Shown: positions 15,215 to 21,962 of the stretch, in pieces
Layout: each line of letters opens with the position of its first letter
Numbering within the stretch: the stretch's first letter is position 1
DNA from: Sphingomonadales bacterium
GTDB lineage: Bacteria; Pseudomonadota; Alphaproteobacteria; Sphingomonadales; Sphingomonadaceae
Length of the DNA: 24,109 nt
Assembly: GCA_025360285.1 (NCBI GenBank)
Contig: JANYCM010000063.1
Location: forward strand, 1 to 24,109
Direction: 5' to 3'
Notes under the pieces: generated by a model
Seen by the model: only the letters and a program-made list of their open reading frames with translations
Told to the model about the DNA's origin: nothing
Database searches by the model: none
Translations under genes and position numbers: made by a program

Positions 15215-15283
15215 GAATTCGACATTGTTAATGCCATAATTAGGGTGCATCCAGTGCCGACGATAGCGGGAGGCGGGGATTTG

Positions 15284-16360
15284 ATGGGTCGCATGGCAAA
15301 GCTGGCGCTGGGCCTGGCGATGCTTGCGCTCATCATCGGATTTGGCGCCACGGTATTCCAGCGGCCGATCGCCATGATGCTGATCAAGCGCACCATCACC
15401 GCCAACGCCGGCCGCGATGCCACTATTGGCCTGTCCGATGGCCTGCACGTGGTGCTGTGCGGCACTGGATCGCCGCTGCCCGATCGCCGCCATGCCGGCC
15501 CCTGCACGCTGATCATTGCCGGCACGCATCTGTTCGTCGTCGATGCCGGCGAAGGCGGGGCGCGCACCCTGGGCGCCATCGGCATGCCGATCGGCCGCAT
15601 CGAGGATCTGTTCCTGACGCATTTCCATTCGGATCATATCGATGGGCTGGGGCCGCTGCTGCTGCTGCGCTGGTCGGGCCGGCCATCGCTGACGCCGCTG
15701 CCGGTGCATGGCCCGCCGGGGGTGGAACAGGTCGTTGCCGGTTTCAACCTGGCCTATAAACTTGATGATGGGTACCGCACCGCCCATCACGGCCCGGCGC
15801 TGATGCCGCCGTCGGGTGCCGGGGGCACGGCCCTGCCCTTTGCCATCGGCGCGGCACCGGTGGTGGTGCTCGACCGGGACGGGGTGCGAGTGACGGCGTT
15901 TCCAGTCAACCATGGCCCGGTCGGACCGGCCGTGGGTTATCGCTTTGATTACAAGGGCCGGTCGGTGGTGCTGAGCGGTGATACCGCGCCGACGCCGTCG
16001 CTGGTCGCCGCGGCACGCGGCGCTGACCTTCTGGTCCATGAAGCCCTGCAGCCCCGGTTGGTGGCGCTGATCACCCAGGCGCTGGTCGTCAAGGGGGTTG
16101 CCAATACCGCCCAGATCACCCGCGATATCGTCAACTATCATTCCAGTCCGGAACAGGCCGCCGATGCCGCCAGAGCCGCCGGCGTCAAGGCGCTGCTGCT
16201 CAACCATCTCGTGCCGGCGATGCCCTTTGCCTATGCCTATCCGGCCTTTCTGGGCGACGCAGCTGACCATTTCGGCGGGCCGATCACGGTCGGCGAAGAT
16301 GGCATGATGCTGTCACTGCCGGTCGCCAGCACCGCCATCACCTCACGCAAATTACTGTAA
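15284..16360 (+). CDS. Membrane-anchored metallo-beta-lactamase-fold hydrolase (RNase Z/AtsA-like)
   Basis: A 358-residue protein. Residues 5-24 (AKLALGLAMLALIIGFGATV) form an N-terminal membrane anchor. The fold's metal sites are all present: THFHSDHIDG (112-121) with the HxHxDH motif, His210 in PVNHGP, Asp233 in LSGDTAP and His308 in LLNHLVPA. LCGTGSPLPDRRHAGPCTLI and FVVDAGEGG match the RNase Z/arylsulfatase AtsA branch, so a periplasmic ester or sulfate-ester hydrolase fits better than an RNase for this anchored form. ATG 15284 is chosen; a GGGAGG lies 10 bp upstream and a TTG at 15281 is also possible. It leads the rightward operon, with 15 bp to the next gene. Confidence 0.88.
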   Translation: MGRMAKLALGLAMLALIIGFGATVFQRPIAMMLIKRTITANAGRDATIGLSDGLHVVLCGTGSPLPDRRHAGPCTLIIAGTHLFVVDAGEGGARTLGAIGMPIGRIEDLFLTHFHSDHIDGLGPLLLLRWSGRPSLTPLPVHGPPGVEQVVAGFNLAYKLDDGYRTAHHGPALMPPSGAGGTALPFAIGAAPVVVLDRDGVRVTAFPVNHGPVGPAVGYRFDYKGRSVVLSGDTAPTPSLVAAARGADLLVHEALQPRLVALITQALVVKGVANTAQITRDIVNYHSSPEQAADAARAAGVKALLLNHLVPAMPFAYAYPAFLGDAADHFGGPITVGEDGMMLSLPVASTAITSRKLL

Positions 16361-16375
16361 GGATCACCGCCGTTG

Positions 16376-17311
16376 ATGAACCGCGTGCTTCGCCATACCG
16401 GCGCCCGTTACCCGATTGTCCAGGCACCAATGGGCTGGATCGCGCGCAGCCAGTTGGCGAGCGCAGTCTGCAACGCCGGCGGCCTTGGCATCATCGAGAC
16501 ATCATCGGGCGAAACCGCCGTCTGCCAGGCCGAAATCCTGAAGATGCGCGACCTGACCAGCGCGCCCTTTGGCGTCAATCTGCCGATCCTGTTCCTGAAG
16601 GATGATGCCATATTGCGCTTCATCTGCGAATCCGGCGTCAAGTTCGTCACCACGTCGGCGGGCAGTCCGGCGAAGTTTCTGGCGCCCCTCAAGGCCGCCG
16701 GCATCACCGTCTATCACGCCGTGCCGACCGTCGAGGCGGCGCGCAAATGCATCGAGGCCGGCATTGATGGCCTGGTCGTCGAAGGGGCCGAGGGCGGCGG
16801 TTTCAAGAACCCCGAGGAAGTGTCAACGCTGGTGCTGCTCCAGGCCATCCGCCGCATCAGCGATGTGCCGATGATCGCGGCGGGCGGCATCTGCGATGGC
16901 GTCGGCATGGCGGCGGCGTTTGCCGCGGGGGCGGAGGCGGTCCAGATGGGCACGCGTTTCGTTTCCGCCGCCGAAAGCCCGGTGCACATGAACTACAAGC
17001 AGGCGATCATCGATGCCCGCGAGACCGGCACCTATGTGCTCAACAAAAAGGCCAGCCCGTGCATCCGCGCGCTGAAAACGCAGCGGACGGCGGCGATGCA
17101 CGAAACCGGGCTGATGCCGCCCGATACCTTTGCGCGCATCCTCGATTTGTATTTCGGCGGCGACATGGAGGCGGCGGTCGGCCTGGCCGGCCAGACTGCC
17201 GGGTTGATCGACGAGATCAAGACGGCAAAACAGATCATCGACGAAACGATGGCGGGCTTCCACGGCATCTGCGCCCGGATGGGAGCGATGGCGGCGACCG
17301 GGGGGTTCTGA
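16376..17311 (+). CDS. Nitronate monooxygenase/FabK-like FMN protein (NPD family)
   Basis: A 311-residue TIM-barrel flavoprotein. Seen: YPIVQAPMGWIA (12-23), CNAGGLGIIE (32-41), FGVNLPI (65-71), GIDGLVVEGAEGGGF (129-143), IAAGGICDGVGMAAAFAAGAEAVQMGTRFVSAAES (167-201), the last being the FMN phosphate-binding part. Where nitronate monooxygenases and FabK have GGH with a catalytic histidine, this protein has GGF (Phe143), so a true nitronate monooxygenase reaction is doubtful. It may instead reduce an enone or enoyl thioester or act on another substrate. ATG 16376 is chosen over TTG 16373. Its TGA overlaps the next ATG by one base, so it is translationally coupled to the GST-like gene. Confidence 0.88.
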   Translation: MNRVLRHTGARYPIVQAPMGWIARSQLASAVCNAGGLGIIETSSGETAVCQAEILKMRDLTSAPFGVNLPILFLKDDAILRFICESGVKFVTTSAGSPAKFLAPLKAAGITVYHAVPTVEAARKCIEAGIDGLVVEGAEGGGFKNPEEVSTLVLLQAIRRISDVPMIAAGGICDGVGMAAAFAAGAEAVQMGTRFVSAAESPVHMNYKQAIIDARETGTYVLNKKASPCIRALKTQRTAAMHETGLMPPDTFARILDLYFGGDMEAAVGLAGQTAGLIDEIKTAKQIIDETMAGFHGICARMGAMAATGGF

Positions 17312-18312
17312 TGGACGGGCTTTACAAGCTGCATGGCGCGCTCGGTTCGCCCTATTCGATGAAGCTGCGCGCCGTCCTGCGCTATCGCCGCCTGCCGCAT
17401 CTGTGGTTGCACGGCGCCGCGGCGATGGCGGCGACCGCCAACGTCAAGGCGCCGGTGATCCCGGTGCTGAAATATCCCGATGGCGGTTTCGCCAATGATT
17501 CGACGCCGCTGATTTACGACCTGGAAGCCCGCCACGCCGACCGCGGCATCGTGCCGCCCGATCCGGCCCAGGCGTTCCTTGCCCATCTCATCGAGGATTT
17601 CAGCGATGAATGGCTGACCAAGGCGATGTTCGGCTATCGCTGGCTGCGCGAGACCGACCAGGTGCAGATGAGCCGCTGGCTGGCCTTTGACCAGATGAAG
17701 GGCGGCGGGATCAGGCAATCCCAGGCCGGTGCCGAAATCTTCCGTGGCCGCCAGGTTGGGCGGATGGCCATTGTCGGCTGCACCGACGAAAATTTCCCGC
17801 TGATCGAAGCGTCCACCCGCGCCGTGCTGGCGGCGCTGGAAGCCCATGTCACCGATCGCCACTGCCTGTTCGGCAGCCGGCCGAGCCTGGCTGAATTCGG
17901 GCTCTATGGCCAGATTTCGCAACTGGGGGTCGATCCGACGCCAGGCGCCATGCTGCGCGCCGATTATCCCTATGTGCTGCGCTGGCTGCTGCATATCGAC
18001 GACATGTCGGGCATCGAGGGCGAATGGGATGCACCGGGTGCGCCGCCGGCGCCGGTGGTGACGGCGCTGCTCAGAATCATCGGCGCGCTGTATTTCCCCT
18101 TCCTCATCGCCAATGCCACGGCGCTGGCGGCGGGGGCCGCGACGTTCGGTTTCACCGCGATGGGGCATGATTTCACACAGGGCACGTTCAAATATCAGGC
18201 GAAATGCCTGGCCGATCTGCGGGCACGCTTTGCCGCGCTGCCGGCGGCGGCGCGGGCAGGGTTGGAACCGGTGCTGGCGGAAACCGGGTGCCTGGCGGGA
18301 TTGACGGCATGA
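17311..18312 (+). CDS. Glutathione S-transferase family protein
   Basis: A 333-residue protein starting at the ATG in TGATG. It has a thioredoxin-fold N-terminus (LYKLHGALGSPYSMKLRAVLRYRRLPHL, with Ser13-Pro14-Tyr15-Ser16 at the usual active-site turn), a cis-Pro region VKAPVIPVLKYPDGGFANDSTPLIYDLE with the glutathione-contacting D-S pair, and a long helical C-terminal domain (LFGSRPSLAEFGLYGQISQL has the GST C-terminal N-capping box). It is longer than standard GSTs (about 210-240) by roughly 90 residues at the C-terminus. It is probably cytoplasmic, conjugating, dehalogenating or isomerising a small electrophile. The stop overlaps the sulfatase start as ATGA, so it sits inside a tightly coupled operon. 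Confidence 0.83.
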   Translation: MDGLYKLHGALGSPYSMKLRAVLRYRRLPHLWLHGAAAMAATANVKAPVIPVLKYPDGGFANDSTPLIYDLEARHADRGIVPPDPAQAFLAHLIEDFSDEWLTKAMFGYRWLRETDQVQMSRWLAFDQMKGGGIRQSQAGAEIFRGRQVGRMAIVGCTDENFPLIEASTRAVLAALEAHVTDRHCLFGSRPSLAEFGLYGQISQLGVDPTPGAMLRADYPYVLRWLLHIDDMSGIEGEWDAPGAPPAPVVTALLRIIGALYFPFLIANATALAAGAATFGFTAMGHDFTQGTFKYQAKCLADLRARFAALPAAARAGLEPVLAETGCLAGLTA

Positions 18313-20141
18313 GGAAGGGCCAGACCAAATCCCTCCCCGTTGACGCTTCGCCTCGCCTAACGGCCGCGGGGAGGGTTCTCATCGCTGCCGCTCTCCTTCT
18401 CGCCACGGCGGCGGCCCCTGCCCCCAGCCCCACCCGCCCCAACATCGTCATCCTGCTCGCCGATGACTGGGGCTTCACCGATGTCGGCGCCTATGGCGGT
18501 GAAATTGCCACCCCCAATATCGATGCGCTGGCCGCTGCCGGCACGCGCTTTGCCAATTTCCACGTGGCGGGTTCCTGCGCGCCGACGCGCGCCATGTTGC
18601 AGACCGGCGTCTCCAGCCACCGCGCCGGCCTGGGCAACATGCCCGAAACCATCCCCGCCGAACATCGTGGGCGTCCCGGCTATGATGCCCAGCTCAACAA
18701 CCGCGTCGTCACCATCGCCGATCAATTGCGCGCCGCCGGCTATCGCACCTATTTGACCGGCAAATGGCATCTGGGCAACCGGGCGGACAATCTGCCGACC
18801 GGCAAGGGCTATACCCACGCCTTTGCGCTCGGCCAGTCGGGGGCCGACAATTTCGAGGAAAAGCCCAATCTGCTGCTCTATGACAAGGCCGCCTGGACCG
18901 AGGATGGCCGGCCGGCGCACTTGCCCGGGGATTATTACTCGTCGCGCTTCATCACCGACAAGATGATCCAGTACATTGATGCCGACCGCGCCAGCGGCAA
19001 GCCCTTCCTCGCCTCGGTGAATTTCCTCGCCAATCATATCCCGGTGCAGGCCCCCGATGCGGATATTGCCGCCTACAAGGGCCGTTATGCCGCCGGCTGG
19101 ACGGCGCTGCGGGCGGCGCGCGCGCAAGGGGCGATTGCCAGGGGCGTGATGCCCGCGGGCCTGGCGACGGTGACAATGAACACCACCGGCGACTGGAACG
19201 CGCTGACCCCGGCGCAGCGCGCCCAGCGGGCGCGGGCGATGGAGGCCTATGCCGGCATGGCGACGGCGATGGACCGTGAAATCGGGCGCTTCGTGGCGCA
19301 TCTGAAGGCGACGGGCCAATATGACAACACGATCTTCGTCTTCCTGTCCGACAATGGTGGCGAGGCGATCGACCCCATGGCAAAGCCCTTCAACGCCGCC
19401 ATGGCGCACCTCTATTACAACCAGAACCCCGATCAGCAGGGCCGGCCCGGCAGCCTGACGGCGATCGGCACCAGCTTTGCCAGCGCCGTGTCATCACCGC
19501 TGCGCGGTTACAAATTCACCGCCAGCGAAGGCGGACTGCGGGTGCCGCTGATCATCGCCTGGCCGGGCCATGCCGGCTTCCGCCAGGGGGCCATCGCCAA
19601 CGGCTTCGCCCATGTCACCGATGTGGCACCCACCCTGCTTGCCGCCGCGGGCGTGACGCCGCAGCAGGGCCAGTTTGCCGGGCGGGCGGTCGAACCGATG
19701 ACTGGCCATGACCTGACGCCGCTGCTGACCGGCGCTGCCGCAGCCGTGCATCCCGCCGATGCGGCGCTGGGGTATGAACTGTCGGGCAATGCCGTCGTCT
19801 TCAAGGGCGATCTCAAACTGGTGAAGAACCTGCCGCCCTATGGCGATGCCGGCTGGCATTTGTACGATATCGTCCGCGATCCCGGCGAAACCCATGACCT
19901 GGCGGCAGCGCGGCCCGGCAACTTTGCGGCGTTGCAGACGGATTATGCCGCCTATGCCAAGGCCGAGCAGGTGCTGCCGATGCCGCCCGGCTATGCGGCG
20001 CCGCACCAGGTCGAGATCAACGCGATGCAGGAATTGCTGATCCCGCGCCTGCTGCGGCTGTTGCCCTGGGTGGTGGGGGCTTTGGGGCTGGTAGTCGGCG
20101 GCACCGTGGCATGGCGGCGGCGGCGGCGTTCAAATAGCTGA
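18309..20141 (+). CDS. Arylsulfatase-type sulfatase with N-terminal signal and C-terminal membrane anchor
   Basis: A 610-residue protein. The start at 18309 gives an ATGA overlap with the GST gene and is the only in-frame start codon between the end of that gene and the mature protein. After a basic leader, residues 23-36 (VLIAAALLLATAAA) form the signal core. Sulfatase core: NIVILLADDWGFTDVGAYGG (45-64), activation motif CAPTRAMLQTG (90-100) with Cys90 in the C-x-P-x-R pattern, YLTGKWHLGN, and FLSDNGGEA. The C-terminus is a transmembrane helix (LLPWVVGALGLVVGGTVAW) followed by RRRRR, so the enzyme is probably exported and tethered to the inner membrane. Residues of about 8-23 are encoded by a palindromic repeat copy. 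The substrate is unknown. Confidence 0.93.
   Translation: MRKGQTKSLPVDASPRLTAAGRVLIAAALLLATAAAPAPSPTRPNIVILLADDWGFTDVGAYGGEIATPNIDALAAAGTRFANFHVAGSCAPTRAMLQTGVSSHRAGLGNMPETIPAEHRGRPGYDAQLNNRVVTIADQLRAAGYRTYLTGKWHLGNRADNLPTGKGYTHAFALGQSGADNFEEKPNLLLYDKAAWTEDGRPAHLPGDYYSSRFITDKMIQYIDADRASGKPFLASVNFLANHIPVQAPDADIAAYKGRYAAGWTALRAARAQGAIARGVMPAGLATVTMNTTGDWNALTPAQRAQRARAMEAYAGMATAMDREIGRFVAHLKATGQYDNTIFVFLSDNGGEAIDPMAKPFNAAMAHLYYNQNPDQQGRPGSLTAIGTSFASAVSSPLRGYKFTASEGGLRVPLIIAWPGHAGFRQGAIANGFAHVTDVAPTLLAAAGVTPQQGQFAGRAVEPMTGHDLTPLLTGAAAAVHPADAALGYELSGNAVVFKGDLKLVKNLPPYGDAGWHLYDIVRDPGETHDLAAARPGNFAALQTDYAAYAKAEQVLPMPPGYAAPHQVEINAMQELLIPRLLRLLPWVVGALGLVVGGTVAWRRRRRSNS
18331..18375. repeat. REP-like palindromic repeat, copy B, inside the sulfatase leader
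   Basis: A 45-bp element with 9-bp arms (CCCTCCCCG 18331-18339 and CGGGGAGGG 18367-18375). The outer arms and the flanks GTTGACGC and CGCCTAACGGC match copy C, while the centre differs (TTCGCCTC instead of GAAGGCGTC). It is read in frame as SLPVDASPRLTAAGRV, the basic leader before the hydrophobic core. Confidence 0.85.
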
Positions 20142-20162
20142 GATAAAATGCCAAATCCAATT

Positions 20163-20208
20163 CCCTCCCCGTTGACGCGAAGGCGTCGCCTAACGGCTGC
20201 GGGGAGGG
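20163..20208. repeat. REP-like palindromic repeat, copy C
   Basis: A 46-bp element with 9-bp arms (CCCTCCCCG 20163-20171 and CGGGGAGGG 20200-20208), an inner hairpin GACGC-GAAG-GCGTC, and CCGTT/AACGG as a further pair. It begins 21 bp after the sulfatase stop. Copies B and C are in direct orientation and bracket nearly the whole sulfatase gene. Confidence 0.85.
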
Positions 20209-20244
20209 AGTTGTGTTGCGCTCCCTAAAGTCTAACACCACCCC

Positions 20245-20883
20245 ATGCGCAGCTTCGACCGCGGTAACCAGGCGCTTGCCACCGGCCTTGCCGGGCTGGC
20301 GGGGTTTGTCGATGCCACCGGCTTCATCGCCACCGGCGGCTTCTTCCTGTCGTTCATGAGTGGCAATTCCACCCGGCTTGGCGTTGGGCTTTTTGGCAGC
20401 GCCGGCCATGCCGCCTTTGCCGCCAGCGTGATCGGCAGTTTCGTCATCGGCGTCATGGCGGGCACGCTGGTCGGCCGCGCGGCGGGGCGCTGGCACCGGC
20501 CGGTAGTATTGCTGTTCCTCGCCGGCGCGCTGGCGCTGGCGGCGGGGCTGGCGGCCGCCGGCGCGCTGCCGCTGGGCTTTCTGGTGACGGCGCTGGCGAT
20601 GGGCAGCGAAAACACCGTGTTCGAGGCCGATGGCGAGGTGCGGATCAGCCTGACCTATATGACCGGCAACCTCGTCAAGGTCGGGCAGCGACTGGCCGGC
20701 GTCATGCTCGGGCGGGGCCGCTGGGACTGGGCGCCGTTCCTGACGCTGTGGCTGGCGATGGTCGGCGGTGCGGTGGCGGGGGCCGCCGCCTGGCCGCGGC
20801 TGGGGCTGGGCGGACTATGGCTGGCAGCGGCGATCGCGGCCGGGCTGGCGCTGGCAAGCTGGCGGATCGAAAGCCGCGCCTGA
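20245..20883 (+). CDS. YoaK/DUF1275 family membrane protein
   Basis: A 212-residue, very hydrophobic protein with about six transmembrane segments. DUF1275 hallmarks are present: GLAGLAGFVDATGFIATGGFFLSFMSGNSTRLG (15-47), where the GxVDAxxF and FMSGNxxxLG motifs lie, and a second repeat-like motif ISLTYMTGNLVKVGQRLA near residue 135. It is an inner-membrane protein of unknown transport or sensing function. It is separated from the sulfatase by repeat copy C and is tail-to-tail with the next gene, the stops being 2 bp apart. It is probably its own transcription unit. Confidence 0.9.
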   Translation: MRSFDRGNQALATGLAGLAGFVDATGFIATGGFFLSFMSGNSTRLGVGLFGSAGHAAFAASVIGSFVIGVMAGTLVGRAAGRWHRPVVLLFLAGALALAAGLAAAGALPLGFLVTALAMGSENTVFEADGEVRISLTYMTGNLVKVGQRLAGVMLGRGRWDWAPFLTLWLAMVGGAVAGAAAWPRLGLGGLWLAAAIAAGLALASWRIESRA

Positions 20884-20885
20884 CG

Positions 20886-21539
20886 TCACCGTGCCATCAT
20901 GCCCTTTTGCGCCAGCCGCCATTTCAGCTGGTCGAACCGATCCTGGCCGAAGAAGGGCTCCCCCTCCACCACCATCAGCGGCACGCCGTAATGGCCGCCC
21001 TTGCGCTGATCGACCTGGTTGGTTTCGATCTGCGCAACAAAATGCGCTTCATCGGCTGCCACCGCTGCGTCCAGTTCGGCAAGATCCAGCCCGGCGCGTG
21101 TCGCAGCGCGCGCCAGATGATCGCCCTGGTGCCAATCCTGGACCGCGCCGCCCCAGAGCAGCGCGCTGACTTCCGCAATGAACGCCAGCCCCCGCCCGCG
21201 TTCGGCCGCCGCCACGCCCAGATGACTGAGCCGGTGGATATGCGGCTGGTCCTTGGGGTAGGTCCGCGTCTTGGGGTCCATGTAGACCGGATCGGGCGAC
21301 GGCCAGCGATAGGGCAGGCCGAGGAATTCGGCGGTGCGATAGGTGTCCTTCATCAGGTAGAACACCCACAGCGGATCGGCATTGGCGAAGAAATCCGCCT
21401 GGCGCACCGCGATCGGATAGACGATGCGGACGTTGCAGGTGACGTCATGGGCCCGCACCAGTTCCACCAGCCGCGGCGTCAGCAGATAGGAATAGGGCGA
21501 CCGGAACGACCAGAACAGATCAAACGCTGGCGCGGTCAC
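20886..21539 (-). CDS. DsbA-fold protein, 2-hydroxychromene-2-carboxylate isomerase-like (kappa-GST type)
   Basis: A 217-residue protein starting at GTG 21539, which overlaps the DUF1330 stop as GTGA. The N-terminus FDLFWSFRSPYSYLLTPRLVELV has the SPYSYL turn of HCCA isomerases and kappa-class GSTs, with Ser where DsbA has its redox cysteine. A helical insert and C-terminal features GGHYGVPLMVVEGEPFFGQDRFDQL (a cis-Pro V-P turn, then the G-x-D-R-x-x-x-L ending) complete the family pattern. Known members isomerise ring-cleavage products in naphthalene-type degradation using glutathione, or transfer glutathione. It is last in the leftward operon with the haloalkane dehalogenase, so a role in breaking down an organic xenobiotic is likely but unproven. 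Confidence 0.87.
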   Translation of the reverse strand: MTAPAFDLFWSFRSPYSYLLTPRLVELVRAHDVTCNVRIVYPIAVRQADFFANADPLWVFYLMKDTYRTAEFLGLPYRWPSPDPVYMDPKTRTYPKDQPHIHRLSHLGVAAAERGRGLAFIAEVSALLWGGAVQDWHQGDHLARAATRAGLDLAELDAAVAADEAHFVAQIETNQVDQRKGGHYGVPLMVVEGEPFFGQDRFDQLKWRLAQKGMMAR

Positions 21540-21958
21540 AGGCCCATCATCCCGGTCGCTGCGGTGCGGATGTTGAGCTGGCCCTTGAGCCCGGCGAAGC
21601 GGTGGATCTCGATGCCCTGATAGTCGGGCAGCGCCACCATTTGCATCATAGCCTGCGGGCTGGGGTAATAGGCCAGCGCCACCATGTCCCATAGTTCCTC
21701 GACCTGGCCGAGCAGGATGCCGGTGACATCGCCCGAAAACAGGCCCTTGCCGCCGACCATTTCCAGGCATTTCTGCACGGCGGCGCCATAGACGAGATAG
21801 GCGTCGCGCCCGGTCATTTCCGGGTTGCGACCGTCGGGATATTCCGCCTTGTCCTTGAACTTCAGCAAATTGACCATGACCATCGGGCCGGTTTCGGCCC
21901 CGCCGAAAAACGCCTGTATCTGTTCGGGGCCGGGCATGAGGGCATTGGTGACCAGCAT
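21536..21958 (-). CDS. DUF1330-like protein
   Basis: A 140-residue protein starting at ATG 21958, 4 bp after the dehalogenase stop. A longer open frame to 22117 overlaps the dehalogenase and is low-complexity. Seen: PMVMVNLLKFKDKAEYP (the family's N-terminal strand), GRDAYLVYGAAVQKCLEMVGGKGLF, LWDMVALAYYPSPQAMMQMV (strand and helix like the FPS..A... of DUF1330) and DYQGIEIHRFAGLKGQLNI. It is predicted to be a small cytoplasmic dimeric barrel of unknown activity. It lies between the dehalogenase and the DsbA-fold gene with overlap or near-overlap on both sides. Confidence 0.82.
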   Translation of the reverse strand: MLVTNALMPGPEQIQAFFGGAETGPMVMVNLLKFKDKAEYPDGRNPEMTGRDAYLVYGAAVQKCLEMVGGKGLFSGDVTGILLGQVEELWDMVALAYYPSPQAMMQMVALPDYQGIEIHRFAGLKGQLNIRTAATGMMGL

Positions 21959-21962
21959 GGTG

